From the NCBI GenBank assembly GCA_028712075.1, contig JAQTQX010000024.1:1-64000 (forward strand): a stretch of DNA of 64,000 nucleotides, read 5' to 3'. Below the pieces are notes generated by a model that saw only the letters and a program-made list of their open reading frames with translations, was not told where the DNA came from and searched no databases. Below are positions 47,103-56,910 of this stretch, piece by piece. This DNA comes from Desulfuromonadaceae bacterium (GTDB lineage: Bacteria; Desulfobacterota; Desulfuromonadia; Geobacterales; Pseudopelobacteraceae). Made by a program: the position numbers and the translations under genes. How positions within the stretch are numbered: position 1 is the first letter of the stretch; each line of letters starts with the position of its first letter.

Positions 47103-48179
47103 ATGTACATCGTTATTCTGGCCGGAGGATCGGGAACCAGGTTTTGGCCACTTTCCCGGGTTGCCCGTCCCAAACAGCTGATTTCGATCACCGGTGACCG
47201 TAGTATGCTGCAGAGAACCGTAGAGCGGGTACTCCCTCTTCATCCGAAGCGAATCCTGATAATTACCAATTACCTCCAGGCGGCTGAAACCGAACTGCAG
47301 ATGCAGCGATACGATGCTGTGCCTATAGACGTCATTGCTGAACCGGTTGGTCGCAATACCGCACCTGCCATCGGTCTTGCCGCCGCACTTATTGGCTCTC
47401 GTGACCCATCTGCAATTATGGCTGTTCTCCCTGCGGATCATTTCATAAAAAATGAACAGGCGCTCCGCGAAACCTTGACTTTTGCGGGAATTTCAGCAGA
47501 GAGCGGTTCTCTGGTGACGCTTGGCATTATGCCGTCACGACCTGAGACAGGCTACGGATATATTGAAGCTGAGATCGAGACGGCAGGGAAGGGGCCGTTT
47601 CCGGTTCGGCGCTTTGTAGAAAAACCGCCGCTCGAAGAAGCTGTTCGTTATCTGGAAGAGGGGAATTATTTCTGGAACAGTGGGATGTTTGTCTGGAGGG
47701 CTGATACTATCCTTGAAGAGATGGAAAATTTTATGCCGTCTCTGCATGAAAAGCTCATCCAGTTTCTAATGGCGGCTTCTTCGCGTGAGCATGCCCGTCT
47801 GTCGGAAGTTATTGCTACTCTATACCAAAACATCGAAAGCATTTCAATTGATTACGGTATTATGGAGAAGTCATTCCGTGTCCAGATGGTGCCGGTTGAG
47901 ATGGGGTGGAGCGATGTCGGGAGCTGGAGTGCTCTTCCGGAAGTGGTTGAACCGGATGCTGATGGCACGGTGTGCGTTAACGCTGCCGGGCATGTTGCGG
48001 TCGATTCTTCCGATTGTCTGATTTATGCCGACCAGAGGATGGTTGCAACTGTTGGTGTGCACAATATTGTTGTTGTATCCACTCCGGATGCCATTTTAGT
48101 GTGCGATCGTGAACGGTGCCAGGATGTGAAGAAAGTTGTTGAGCAGTTGGGGGCAGAAGGGTTAACAGCCTACCTCTAG
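47103..48179 (+). CDS. manC: Mannose-1-phosphate guanylyltransferase (GDP-mannose pyrophosphorylase)
   Basis: Makes GDP-mannose from mannose-1-phosphate and GTP. The 358 aa nucleotidyltransferase has [14 protein letters not shown] at the start, then [11 protein letters not shown] and F-V-E-K-P-P. The isomerase half present in ManC fusions is missing; the cupin at 46209 may supply it. The terminator's stem uses the stop codon region. Confidence 0.92.
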   Translation: MYIVILAGGSGTRFWPLSRVARPKQLISITGDRSMLQRTVERVLPLHPKRILIITNYLQAAETELQMQRYDAVPIDVIAEPVGRNTAPAIGLAAALIGSRDPSAIMAVLPADHFIKNEQALRETLTFAGISAESGSLVTLGIMPSRPETGYGYIEAEIETAGKGPFPVRRFVEKPPLEEAVRYLEEGNYFWNSGMFVWRADTILEEMENFMPSLHEKLIQFLMAASSREHARLSEVIATLYQNIESISIDYGIMEKSFRVQMVPVEMGWSDVGSWSALPEVVEPDADGTVCVNAAGHVAVDSSDCLIYADQRMVATVGVHNIVVVSTPDAILVCDRERCQDVKKVVEQLGAEGLTAYL

Positions 48180-48202
48180 CGGGCCGGTGCCCCGCTTTTT
48201 TT
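48178..48202 (+). terminator. Terminator after manC
   Basis: AGCGGG pairs with CCCGCT, loop of 7, followed by seven T. The stem begins inside the TAG stop codon. Confidence 0.75.
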
Positions 48203-48247
48203 GAGCATATTGTCAACCACAATGTGATATATCGGTTAACAACAATT

Positions 48248-49420
48248 ATGAACAGAACGATACGCAGTGAACTTGAACAAATCAATACACAGGGGTTGTT
48301 ACGGAAAACCAGGCTGATTTGCGGTAGTCAGGGGGCGCGTGTTTCATGTGATGGGCGTGACATGCTGCTGCTCTGTTCCAATAATTATCTTGGTCTGGCC
48401 GATCACCCTGCCCTTGCTGCAGCTTCAGTAGCAGCCATTGAAAAGTATGGCACATCAAGCGGCGCTTCCCGTTTGGTGTCCGGTACTATGGAGTTGCATG
48501 AACAGTTGGAAAGGGCGGTTTCCTCCTTTAAAAGGAGCGAGTCGGCGCTGCTCTTCAACAGTGGACATGCCGCCAATACCGGCATTATCCCGGCATTGGT
48601 CGGACGCGGTGATGTGATTTTTTCCGATAGGCTCAATCATGCAAGTATCGTAGATGGCATTTTGCTTTCCGGGGCGCGGTTGGTGCGCTATCCGCACAAC
48701 GATTACCGCCGGCTGGCAGTGCTTATGGAAAAGCATGCCAAGGGACGCAGTCTGATTGTCAGCGATGGCGTCTTCAGTATGGATGGGGACTTGGCTCCAC
48801 TGGCGGAGCTAGTCGAGCTCAAACGTGTGTATAATGCACTGTTGATGATTGATGATGCCCATGGCAGCGGTGTATTGGGAGAGCAGGGGCGGGGGAGCGC
48901 AGAGATGTGCGGAGTCGGTCATGATGTTGACATCAAAATGGGAACGTTTGGCAAGGCGCTGGGCAGTTTTGGCGCATATGCGGCTGTTTCAGCAGAAATG
49001 CGGGAATTGCTGATCAACCGCGCTCGCAGCTTTATTTTTTCGACCTCCATCCCGCCGGCGGTACTGGCTGCCTCACTGGCGGCAGTGGAACTTGTCCAGA
49101 CTCCGGCAGGGGATCAGTTGAGAAAACAGCTTGACCATAACTCCAGGTACTTCAGAAACGGTCTGAAGAATGCCGGTTTTGCCATACCAAACGATTCGAC
49201 TCCGATTGTACCGATAGTCGTCGGAGCTGCCGATACGACAATGCAGTTTTCTGAAGCTCTGATGACAGAAGGAATCTTTGCCCAGGGAATCCGCCCTCCA
49301 ACGGTCCCTGCCGGAACCAGTCGGCTCCGTTTTACCCTGATGGCAACACATACCCAGGCGGATCTTACCGAAGCGGTTGCATGCATCGGTCGGGTCGGTC
49401 AACGTCTTGGGGTCGTGTAA
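48248..49420 (+). CDS. bioF: 8-amino-7-oxononanoate synthase
   Basis: PLP enzyme that condenses pimeloyl-ACP (or CoA) with alanine, the first committed step to biotin's bicyclic ring. 390 aa with N-N-Y-L-G-L-A-D-H, the active-site region [10 protein letters not shown], and the PLP lysine in [12 protein letters not shown] at 48248 is a better match to the family than the upstream GTG at 48224. First gene of bioF-bioH-bioC. Confidence 0.93.
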   Translation: MNRTIRSELEQINTQGLLRKTRLICGSQGARVSCDGRDMLLLCSNNYLGLADHPALAAASVAAIEKYGTSSGASRLVSGTMELHEQLERAVSSFKRSESALLFNSGHAANTGIIPALVGRGDVIFSDRLNHASIVDGILLSGARLVRYPHNDYRRLAVLMEKHAKGRSLIVSDGVFSMDGDLAPLAELVELKRVYNALLMIDDAHGSGVLGEQGRGSAEMCGVGHDVDIKMGTFGKALGSFGAYAAVSAEMRELLINRARSFIFSTSIPPAVLAASLAAVELVQTPAGDQLRKQLDHNSRYFRNGLKNAGFAIPNDSTPIVPIVVGAADTTMQFSEALMTEGIFAQGIRPPTVPAGTSRLRFTLMATHTQADLTEAVACIGRVGQRLGVV

Positions 49421-50238
49421 TGTCATGGTACGTTAATCGAAGAGGCGAACAACTGTGGTATGAAGAGAGTGGTTCGGGCTGCTCTGTTATTTTGCTTCAT
49501 GGCTGGTGCATGGATTCATCGGTATGGAAATACCAGCAAAGCGCTCTGAGCCAATTATTCAAGGTACTGGCGCCTGATTTACGTGGTCATGGTCGTTCGT
49601 GCGGAGTTACTGCTGATGTGAATTTCGATTGCTGTGCAGAAGATTTGATTGATTTCTGTGAAAGTCTGGATCTCAGGAATATTGTTCTTGTAGGCTGGTC
49701 AATGGGGGGGCAGGTTGCGATTCGCACTGCTGTTGATCTGACAAACCGGGTTGCTGGAATGGTGCTGATTTCCGCTACCCCCTGTTTTACCGCATCCTCT
49801 GATTTCCCTTACGGTCTTTCCCGTACCGAAGTAGATGGTATGCGTCTGAAACTGCTACGCAGCACTCAGCGTGCGGTATCAGGGTTCCATGCCCGTCTTT
49901 TCGAACCAGATGAGTTTGAGAGTGTTACTCAAAAATCGGAAGTCATGACGCTCTTATCTGAAATAACCGTTCCTGATACCTCGGCAGCGGTTGCTGCTCT
50001 TGATGCGCTTGCCGGGACCGACATGCGCCCACTGCTTGATGTACTTTCATCTCCCGTATTAATTGTCAATGGAGAACAGGACAGAATCTGTCTGCCACAA
50101 GCTTCTGATTATCTGAAGGAACATATATCTGGAGCCAGGCAACTGGTATTTAAGAGATGTGGTCATGCTCCGTTTTTAACGCACAGTACCGAATGTAATA
50201 GTGAGCTTGTCAGGTTTTTAAGGAGCGTCTGTGAGTAA
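49420..50238 (+). CDS. bioH: Pimeloyl-ACP methyl ester carboxylesterase (BioH-type alpha/beta hydrolase)
   Basis: Removes the methyl from pimeloyl-ACP methyl ester to stop chain elongation. 272-aa alpha/beta hydrolase with oxyanion region L-H-G-W, nucleophile elbow GWSMGG, an acid in V-N-G-E-Q-D, and catalytic His in K-R-C-G-H-A-P-F. Start 49420 shares the A of the bioF stop. The nearby bioF and bioC support the assignment, as general hydrolases look alike. Confidence 0.85.
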   Translation: MSWYVNRRGEQLWYEESGSGCSVILLHGWCMDSSVWKYQQSALSQLFKVLAPDLRGHGRSCGVTADVNFDCCAEDLIDFCESLDLRNIVLVGWSMGGQVAIRTAVDLTNRVAGMVLISATPCFTASSDFPYGLSRTEVDGMRLKLLRSTQRAVSGFHARLFEPDEFESVTQKSEVMTLLSEITVPDTSAAVAALDALAGTDMRPLLDVLSSPVLIVNGEQDRICLPQASDYLKEHISGARQLVFKRCGHAPFLTHSTECNSELVRFLRSVCE

Positions 50239-51055
50239 ATTGCCCGAGTCTGGCAGAATTTCGGCTGCATTTCATCGATATGCATGTGAGTACGATCAAC
50301 ATGTACTAGTCCAGAAAAGAGTTGTCGCTCAGTTGGCTCAATCAATTGAACTGCATCTGAACCGCAATCCGGAGAATATCCTCGATATTGGAACCGGCAC
50401 CGGAGCTCTACTTGAACGCCTGCACGCTCGTTATTCATCCGCCCGACTGACCGGAGTCGATATTGCCCTGAACATGTGCCAGCATACACAGCAAAAACTG
50501 GGATCAGTCTGCCAGGTTGTTAATTGTGATGCAGTGCAACTGCCGTTTAAAGCTGACGTTTTTGATTTGGTCGTGTCGGCATCTGCCCTTCAATGGGTGG
50601 AGGACCTCCCTGCCGCACTGTGTGAGATGCATCGTGTCGTACGAGTAGGAGGTACTGTCTGTCTTGCATTTTTTTGTGAAGGAACCCTAGCGGAGATGCA
50701 GGAATGCTTTCATAATGTGGCAGATCAGCGTTGTATGGCAAGCAACCTGAGAGTGCCCAGCTTACATGAGTTCCGGTCTGTTGATGAGGTAAAGGACATT
50801 GTGAACAACATGGATTTTGAACAGATTGTTATGACTGTTGAAACAGAAACTGACTGGTATGACGATCTATATGCCCTGCTGCGATCAATTAAAAACATTG
50901 GTGCCGGAACTGTGTCCAACGGTAACTTTGCTGGATTGGGGTGGCGTGGAATCCTGCAGGAAGCATCCAAAACGTACCAGGAACGGTATGGATATACCTG
51001 TAAAATTCCTGCTACCTACAAAGTTTTATATCTGTTCGCACGATCCAGATCGTAA
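50231..51055 (+). CDS. bioC: Malonyl-ACP O-methyltransferase
   Basis: Methylates malonyl-ACP so that the fatty-acid machinery can elongate it to pimeloyl. 274-aa SAM methyltransferase with motif [11 protein letters not shown] and the downstream D-A-V-Q-L-P-F motif, and the N-terminal H-R-Y-A-C-E-Y-D typical of BioC. GTG start after AAGGAG overlaps bioH by 8 bp. Confidence 0.9.
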   Translation: MSKLPESGRISAAFHRYACEYDQHVLVQKRVVAQLAQSIELHLNRNPENILDIGTGTGALLERLHARYSSARLTGVDIALNMCQHTQQKLGSVCQVVNCDAVQLPFKADVFDLVVSASALQWVEDLPAALCEMHRVVRVGGTVCLAFFCEGTLAEMQECFHNVADQRCMASNLRVPSLHEFRSVDEVKDIVNNMDFEQIVMTVETETDWYDDLYALLRSIKNIGAGTVSNGNFAGLGWRGILQEASKTYQERYGYTCKIPATYKVLYLFARSRS

Positions 51056-51073
51056 GTTGTCGTTAGGGGACCT

Positions 51074-51090
51074 ACCGTGTCGGTTTTTTT
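51074..51090 (+). terminator. Possible weak terminator after bioC
   Basis: A short ACCG/CGGT stem with a 3-base loop and a run of T residues, 18 bases past the bioC stop. The stem is only 4 bp, so it may be weak. Confidence 0.4.
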
Positions 51091-51199
51091 CCTTGCCTTT
51101 GAGTGCGCTCCTAATGTAAAAAAGTCCCTACACGTTGAGGATCGTACGTGTTGACGAATCAATTTATAGTAAGACGAGTAATACATAAGTAGTAGCTTT

Positions 51200-51276
51200 C
51201 GGTGCGTAGCGCAGCCTGGTAGCGCACTAGACTGGGGGTCTAGTGGTCGCAAGTTCAAATCTTGTCGCACCGACCA
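51200..51276 (+). tRNA. tRNA-Pro (GGG)
   Basis: 77-nt cloverleaf. Acceptor CGGTGCG/CGCACCG with discriminator A and encoded CCA, D arm GCGC/GCGC with GCCTGGTA in the loop, anticodon stem CTAGA/TCTAG around CTGGGGG (anticodon GGG), T stem GCAAG/CTTGT with one G-T pair. Confidence 0.96.
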
Positions 51277-51283
51277 TAAACAG

Positions 51284-51315
51284 CGTGTTTACAGAGATTC
51301 TGTAAACACGTTTTT
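51284..51315 (+). terminator. Terminator after tRNA-Pro
   Basis: CGTGTTTACAG/CTGTAAACACG, 11-bp perfect stem with loop AGATT, then TTTTT. Confidence 0.88.
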
Positions 51316-51429
51316 CTTTTCTGCCTCGCATCGCCTCGCATGATTATTTTACCAGTTTTTGAAGATCAACTCCCTGCGGTTCTTGCCTGCACTTCCGTCA
51401 AGGAATATATTCGCTTAACGAAATGTCCT

Positions 51430-53202
51430 TCAAGGTCGAGCAAGATCAAATGCTGCATTCCTGATGAACGGAAAAAACTCCCTGTCTGCTCCGAGCATAT
51501 GCATCATAACCAGATCGTATGCCAGAAACTGGAACAGATCGCCGATCGGAAGAGCTGATGTGGAGAACAGCCGCGACAGTTCCACTCCCTTTGCGAGCAG
51601 TTTTACGTGTTCCGCAGCATGGTGGTTCATGCCTGGAAAGCATGCTGTTGCAAGGATTATTTCTTCATCGTGGAAGTGTTGTCCCACATCGTCGAGCAGC
51701 CGGCTGATGAGCACAGAAATATCGTCAGTTGGCCGACCGGAAAGAATCGCTTCAAGCAGTTCGTTGGAGAGATGAAACAGGGATTGATGCTGTGAATCAA
51801 TCAGTTGATTACCGCAACAGAAGGAATTTTTCCACTCCATCTGCACAAAGCTTCCGGGCCTTTTTTCTGGCGCCGTCACTTCATGATTGACAAATTCAAC
51901 CCGGTTGCGGCCATTGGATTTGGCGCGGTAGAGCAATTCATCGGCCTGCGAGATGATGCTGACGGTCGAGCCGTTCGCGTCGCACTGTACTGTTACTACA
52001 CCCAGGCTGGCGGTGACGCAATCGGCGGAGTCCGATCCTTTGTGCGGGATTGCAAGCACCTGAATGCCCCGGCGGATCTGCTCAGCGATGATAACCGCGC
52101 CGGTGCCGTCTGTCTCCGGCAGGATGCAGGCAAATTCTTCTCCGCCATAGCGGGCTGCCAGATCGGCGGGACGAGCAGAGCAGTCAGCTATCACCCGGCC
52201 AACCTCCCGCAGGCAGTCGTCTCCGGCGACATGTCCGTAATTGTCGTTGAACGCCTTGAAATGGTCGATGTCCAGCAAGATCAGCGACAGTTGCATCCCC
52301 GAACGGGCATGACGGGCGTATTCCTGGGACAGTACCTCGTCGAAGCGTCGTCTGTTGGCTATTCCGGTCAAGCCATCGGTAATGCTGATGGCTTCAAGCG
52401 CGCGTTTGGATTCCTCCAACGCCTTTTCCGCCTGTTTGCGTTCAGTGATGTCCCGCCAACAGGTGAATAAGGTCTGTTTTCCTTCCAATAGCATCGACGC
52501 GATGGTTACTTCAACGAAGAAATCCGACCCATCCAACCGGCGATGTACCCACTCAAAGGTATTTGACCCGTTCCGGAAGGCTTCGTTGATCTTTTCCTTC
52601 GCGGCTTGCGATGATTCATTCCCGTCAGGCTGAAAATCCGGCGAGAGCGAACCCGGCGTTCGACCGACAATCTGAGTCCGGTCTCCGCGGAGCATGACCT
52701 CGCTTGATCGGTTGCAATCCACAAAGACACCATCCCTGATGATCAGGTACGCGTCCGGTGAATCCATGAACATGATGCGATGTTTTTCTTCGCTTTCATG
52801 CACCGCCGCCTCGATTTTTTTGCGCTCGGTAATATCCGTCGAAATGCCGCACATTCCCACAATTGAGCCGTCAGTACCTTGCAAGGGAAGCTTGACCGAC
52901 CAATAAACGCGTGTTTCCCCTTTAATTGTTATATTGGTTTCCTCGGTTTCGATCTTCTCGCCGTGATCAAGCACAAGGCGGTCATTGATACGAAGTTCGT
53001 TGGAGATCGAAAGATCGAAGAATTCTTCGTCAGTGGCGCCAATAACAAGATCCAGCGGACAGCCGAAAAGGTCGCAGGCCATCTTGTTGGCATAGGTGTA
53101 GCGGCCCGCCATGTCCTTGGTAAAGACATAGGCCCCCACATGATCGAGAGTGGTTTCTAACTGCCGGATTCTTGTGGTCAGCAGGTCTGTTAATGTATCC
53201 AT
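51430..53202 (-). CDS. PAS-PAS-GGDEF diguanylate cyclase with C-terminal hemerythrin domain
   Basis: 590 aa, cytosolic. Two PAS sensor domains (about 15-125 and 135-255), a GGDEF domain (about 275-440) with active-site R-Y-G-G-E-E-F near 351-357, and an RxxD inhibitory site RPAD (344-347). The C-terminal 130 residues form a bacteriohemerythrin domain with all seven di-iron ligands: H472, H509..E513, H528..H532, H568 and D573. It should make c-di-GMP with feedback inhibition and oxygen- or redox-responsive control, though the latter is inference. Start at 53202; RBS weak. Confidence 0.9.
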   Translation of the reverse strand: MDTLTDLLTTRIRQLETTLDHVGAYVFTKDMAGRYTYANKMACDLFGCPLDLVIGATDEEFFDLSISNELRINDRLVLDHGEKIETEETNITIKGETRVYWSVKLPLQGTDGSIVGMCGISTDITERKKIEAAVHESEEKHRIMFMDSPDAYLIIRDGVFVDCNRSSEVMLRGDRTQIVGRTPGSLSPDFQPDGNESSQAAKEKINEAFRNGSNTFEWVHRRLDGSDFFVEVTIASMLLEGKQTLFTCWRDITERKQAEKALEESKRALEAISITDGLTGIANRRRFDEVLSQEYARHARSGMQLSLILLDIDHFKAFNDNYGHVAGDDCLREVGRVIADCSARPADLAARYGGEEFACILPETDGTGAVIIAEQIRRGIQVLAIPHKGSDSADCVTASLGVVTVQCDANGSTVSIISQADELLYRAKSNGRNRVEFVNHEVTAPEKRPGSFVQMEWKNSFCCGNQLIDSQHQSLFHLSNELLEAILSGRPTDDISVLISRLLDDVGQHFHDEEIILATACFPGMNHHAAEHVKLLAKGVELSRLFSTSALPIGDLFQFLAYDLVMMHMLGADREFFPFIRNAAFDLARP

Positions 53203-53342
53203 GTTATCATCTGACGTAGTAATGGGTGATCTCCATCCCTGAGCTGTTGGTGGCGTTTGATGTTACAGTGTTTACTCAAAATGGCCTTTGAAAAACAACG
53301 GTCGAGAACACAGCGGGTTCACCGCTGCTGCGCTTGGTTGAG

Positions 53343-55307
53343 TCAAGGCGTGAAGTCATCTTGATTATGGCTTATGAGCATATCTATCTTGTGTAGGAGT
53401 GCGTCGGGCGTAAAAGGTTTCCGGATATAGTTTGGACTGTCATTGCCCATGCCTTGGAGTGAAATGATACTCTCGCTATAGCCAGACATATACAGCACCT
53501 TAAGATCTGTTTGTAACTCCTTCAGAACTTCATACATAATCGGACCATTCTTGTCTGGCATAATCACGTCGCTTATGAGCAGATCTATCGGCTTACCGTG
53601 TCTCTTTAGAAGCTGGGTTGCCTGTTTAGCACCGTTGGCCTCCAACACGGTGAAGTCGACATTTTCCAACAATTCGCGTGTCACTTCCCGCACCATGTCA
53701 TTGTCCTCCACCAGCAGAATGGTGTGCCCCCGATATTGTGTTCTCTCTTCGACCTTTTCAGCAATCAACTCGACTTGAGGTCGCTCGTCAAGCCTCGGAA
53801 AATACAGTTTGAAGGTTGAGCCGTAACCTGGTTCGCTGTACACATTGATACTGCCGCCATGCTGGCAAATTATGCCATAGACAGTGGCCAGTCCAAGTCC
53901 CGTTCCATGACCCACTTCCTTGGTGGTGTAAAAAGGTTCGAAAATGTGATTTACTGTTTCGGCATCCATGCCGCTGCCGTTATCGCTGATCACGAGCATG
54001 ACATAGTCGCCGGGCTTTAGATTGAAATTCCCGATATGCGGTTGGGAAAGGGTGATATTTGATGTCTCAATAATCAGCTTTCCGTTGTTTGATATAGCGT
54101 CCTGGGCATTAATAGCAAGATTCATAAGAACTTGCTCCAGTTGACCCTTGTCGGCCATAATACTGCCCAGTGTCGAATCCAGCCTCAAGGTGATGGTTAT
54201 GTCCCCACGGACCGTGCGGCTCAAAATGGAATTGAACGACTCGATGACCTGATTTAAGTCGAGCACTTTCATATCCAGAAGTTGTTTGCGCCCAAAGGCG
54301 AGCAATTGGCGGTTCAGGTCACGTGCCTTAGTGGCAGCATCAATGATACCGTTTACTCTTTTAGTGGTGCGTTCGTCAGATTCTGACGACTTTCGAATCA
54401 TTTCCGCATATCCAAGGATAGGGGTTAGAAGGTTGTTGAAGTCGTGAGCCAATCCTGCTGCTAAGCGACCAATGGACTCGATCTTCTGCGAATGTAACAG
54501 GCTTTGGGTCAATTGTTCTTTTTCTTTTTCCGCCTGTTTAAGTGCGGTTAAATCAAGCATCACACCGACCAACCCACTCACCTGACCATCTCCGTCCAGA
54601 ATGGTCGACTTGTTGAACACGATATCGTGCAGCGTTCCATCTGCATAGCGTACCTGCGATTCGTATGTCTGAGTGCCCCTGCTCTCCATAAGGTCCATGT
54701 CGGCACGATGGTAAACAGCGGCAAGTTCCGCCGGAGCTACCTCGAACACGGATGAGCCGATAATCTGCTCTTTGGTAAGGCCGATGTAGTCGCTGAATAA
54801 TGTGTTACACCCCTTATAGAGTCCTTGCTTATCTTTGATAAACAGTGGACTGGCAATCGATTCTATGATTGCTTCCAACAAGTCGCTGTTACTACTCAAA
54901 ACATCTTTGATTATGTCCTTTTCACTTATTTCGCTGCGGAGTTGGAGTACGACCTGGTCCAATTCAGCAGTGCGTGACTTCACCTCCAGCTCAAGCTGCT
55001 CTTTATGCGTTATCAACTGCTGTTCATTGATTTGATACTGGGCAACCAGGTGCTTTAATGGTCGAAACAGCATAAAGATCAACACAGGGCAGAGTGCTAC
55101 CGATAACAGGAAGGCATCAAGCAAAAATTCCGCTACTGGAGACAGCATGGGCAGGTTATGCAATAGAACCATAAAGAAAAATTCGACGGTAAATATGCAG
55201 AGGACCAATATGATAATAAGTCGCAGCGGCGAAAACAGTATGCTTTTTTCTCGTTGAATAAGTGTTTGCCTATCCAGATTTAACCTGTCTGCTGGCTTAG
55301 TATCCAT
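53343..55307 (-). CDS. Hybrid sensor histidine kinase with PAS and receiver domains
   Basis: 654 aa. Two membrane spans near residues 28-50 and 61-84, a coiled-coil linker (85-140), a PAS domain (about 140-255), then HisKA with phosphoacceptor His288 in G-L-A-H-D-F-N-N, HATPase_c with N-box A-I-N-A-Q-D-A and G boxes D-N-G-S-G and H-G-T-G-L-G-L, and a C-terminal receiver with phospho-Asp580 (L-I-S-D-V-I-M-P-D-K-N-G) and K in R-K-P-F. Nothing downstream names a target regulator; the receiver may be the output. Confidence 0.92.
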   Translation of the reverse strand: MDTKPADRLNLDRQTLIQREKSILFSPLRLIIILVLCIFTVEFFFMVLLHNLPMLSPVAEFLLDAFLLSVALCPVLIFMLFRPLKHLVAQYQINEQQLITHKEQLELEVKSRTAELDQVVLQLRSEISEKDIIKDVLSSNSDLLEAIIESIASPLFIKDKQGLYKGCNTLFSDYIGLTKEQIIGSSVFEVAPAELAAVYHRADMDLMESRGTQTYESQVRYADGTLHDIVFNKSTILDGDGQVSGLVGVMLDLTALKQAEKEKEQLTQSLLHSQKIESIGRLAAGLAHDFNNLLTPILGYAEMIRKSSESDERTTKRVNGIIDAATKARDLNRQLLAFGRKQLLDMKVLDLNQVIESFNSILSRTVRGDITITLRLDSTLGSIMADKGQLEQVLMNLAINAQDAISNNGKLIIETSNITLSQPHIGNFNLKPGDYVMLVISDNGSGMDAETVNHIFEPFYTTKEVGHGTGLGLATVYGIICQHGGSINVYSEPGYGSTFKLYFPRLDERPQVELIAEKVEERTQYRGHTILLVEDNDMVREVTRELLENVDFTVLEANGAKQATQLLKRHGKPIDLLISDVIMPDKNGPIMYEVLKELQTDLKVLYMSGYSESIISLQGMGNDSPNYIRKPFTPDALLHKIDMLISHNQDDFTP

Positions 55308-55434
55308 AGTTCCTTCTTTTGTTTAACTTTATTTGCACATCGGAACTGCGGTTGAACAGCCGGTCAGTAGACTGGTCGTGCCGAAGGTTGGAACATTTTT
55401 ATTTCATACAACAAATGGGGTGAATTCAAAGCCC

Positions 55435-55887
55435 CTATCTTAATCCAAGACGCGCAAGAATAATTCCAAGAAATTTGTTCAACAGGTTGTCACGTGAAAG
55501 AAATGAAATAACCGGAGGTTTTCTGGTCGAAATGACTGCGATGATCTGCTCCAGTTGCGGACTTCCTCCAAGTTTCATGCCCTGTCTGAAAGCCTGGAGT
55601 GCTTCCTGCTGATTTCCTGCGATTAGATGAACTTTACCGAGATATAGGTAGTGGATCTGGTTGTCCGGATTGTGTTCAATTGCAGCGCGGCACAGTTCGA
55701 ATGCCTGGGTAAGTTGACCTCGCTGCTTTGCGATACAGAACCCGAGACGGGAATGCCAGAGTGGATCATTCCAGATACTGAGTGCCCGCTCCAGACAGGC
55801 GAGTGCAGCCAGGACGTTGTTGCTGTCAAGTTCCTTTTGCGCCCGATCGAATTCCTTTTGAGCAATTTTTGCCGTTTCCGGATTCAT
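55435..55887 (-). CDS. Small TPR-repeat protein
   Basis: 150 aa with at least three tetratricopeptide repeats (N-V-L-A-A-L-A-C-L-E-R-A-L; L-T-Q-A-F-E-L-C-R-A-A-I-E-H-N-P; Q-E-A-L-Q-A-F-R-Q-G) and a basic hydrophobic C-terminus. Role unknown; lies among signalling genes. Confidence 0.75.
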   Translation of the reverse strand: MNPETAKIAQKEFDRAQKELDSNNVLAALACLERALSIWNDPLWHSRLGFCIAKQRGQLTQAFELCRAAIEHNPDNQIHYLYLGKVHLIAGNQQEALQAFRQGMKLGGSPQLEQIIAVISTRKPPVISFLSRDNLLNKFLGIILARLGLR

Positions 55888-56006
55888 CGTAACTCCTTAA
55901 GTTGATGTTGAATCGCTCTCGTTTTCAGATCACTCATTTTCAGGTCAGCAACCTGATTCTCAATCTTACCAACTTCGATAATTAGGGACATCCATAAAAA
56001 GTTTTG

Positions 56007-56117
56007 TCAAGTGGAAAGCCGCTTCTTGCTGTACTGGGCACCAACTTCCATAAATAAACCGGGCATCTTGTTGTTCATCTTAACGGCGGTACATACAATC
56101 ATGTCCCGGTAGCGCAT
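56007..56117 (-). CDS. Possible short peptide or remnant (36 aa)
   Basis: A 36-codon frame (M-R-Y-R-D-M-I-V-C-T-A-V-K-M...L-S-T) in a region of decayed elements. No RBS or match that I can name. It could be the end of an older gene. Listed because it is the only credible frame in this stretch. Confidence 0.25.
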   Translation of the reverse strand: MRYRDMIVCTAVKMNNKMPGLFMEVGAQYSKKRLST

Positions 56118-56170
56118 TATGCCTGGAAGGACGTCTAATTTTGCAAAGCACAATCAAGAGGTGCCTGATT

Positions 56171-56454
56171 AAACAATACTCCGGAATCGATCTGCAGCTG
56201 TTTGACAATTGTTGATGAAACCGGCAAACGCATCTTCTAAGAGAAAGCGCCGAACGATATCAGGGCAATTGTTTAGTCGTTTGAACCGTTTCAGAATGAT
56301 CTTGTCGGTATTGTCGTAGAATCCACCTACAACTGGTATTGGCTTGTCGATGGGTTGATGGCTGAAGGATTCGCCTTATACCTGGCGAATCCTTCAGCCA
56401 TCCGGAAATATTCTGGCATGAAGTATGCCGACGACACGGGCAACATACCATGTC
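56171..56454 (+). pseudogene. IS110-family transposase fragment
   Basis: Reading the + strand across a frameshift gives the N-terminal IS110 pattern: Y-S-G-I-D-L at 56177, then D-E-T-G-K-R-I-F, P-N-D-I-R-A-I-V, and V-V-E-S-T-Y-N-W-Y-W-L-V-D-G-L-M-A-E-G...L-A-N-P-S-A-I...Y-S-G-M-K-Y-A-D-D. At least two in-frame stops (TAA after R-I-F, TAG after A-I-V) and a frame change near the start inactivate it. The C-terminal half is missing. Confidence 0.85.
56361..56398. repeat. Perfect 15-bp inverted repeat inside the IS110 remnant
   Basis: GCTGAAGGATTCGCC and its exact reverse complement flank an 8-base spacer. It falls within the transposase fragment's M-A-E-G-F-A-L-Y-L-A-N-P-S-A coding stretch. Confidence 0.9.
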
Positions 56455-56910
56455 ATGAAAGACGGAGCTGATTTTATGCCTGAAAAAACTTTACATAGGA
56501 ACTGTGGGCCCGCATAGAGGTTGGAAAACCACGAGACCTGAAACACCCAATTGGACACGGCCTGGAATCGAAAATTTTCTCGTCCACGAAACGCGGAAGG
56601 GGTTTTTGATCCTCCAAAACCGCCACAACAAGCCTTGATCTTGATAGGTGATTGATGCAGCTAAAGGTTGAGTACATAGAAACAAAAGAAATAACAGTAA
56701 TGGCTACGATGTCAGTGGCTTACAAGAAGAGCTTGAAAACCATAATTTATTTGCATAGTGGAGCGTGCTTGCCGTTGACAGCAATCTTTTAATGGGGGGC
56801 TCCAAAGGGCTCTCCATATAATCAGGGCAAGGGTCATGGGTCAAAATTTTAAAAGTTTTTTACTTCCTTGACCCATTACCCTTGATTTTCAGCCCCGTAC
56901 CCTTTTGTTC
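56455..56910. other. Non-coding stretch with an inverted repeat
   Basis: 456 bp without a gene I can support. It includes a near-perfect 16-bp inverted repeat (AAGGGTCATGGGTCAA at 56829-56844 and TTGACCCATTACCCTT at 56868-56883, one mismatch). This lies downstream of the chemoreceptor stop on the minus strand but lacks a T-run, so terminator function is doubtful. Confidence 0.5.

Noticed and set aside
51322-51341. Two copies of GCCTCGCAT after tRNA-Pro as an attachment site
   Set aside because: The repeat is short, tandem and unrelated to the tRNA 3' end; no intact integrase lies nearby.
51805-52470. A 221-codon frame antisense to the GGDEF gene
   Set aside because: The opposite strand has a complete multi-domain enzyme; the antisense peptide is not family-like.
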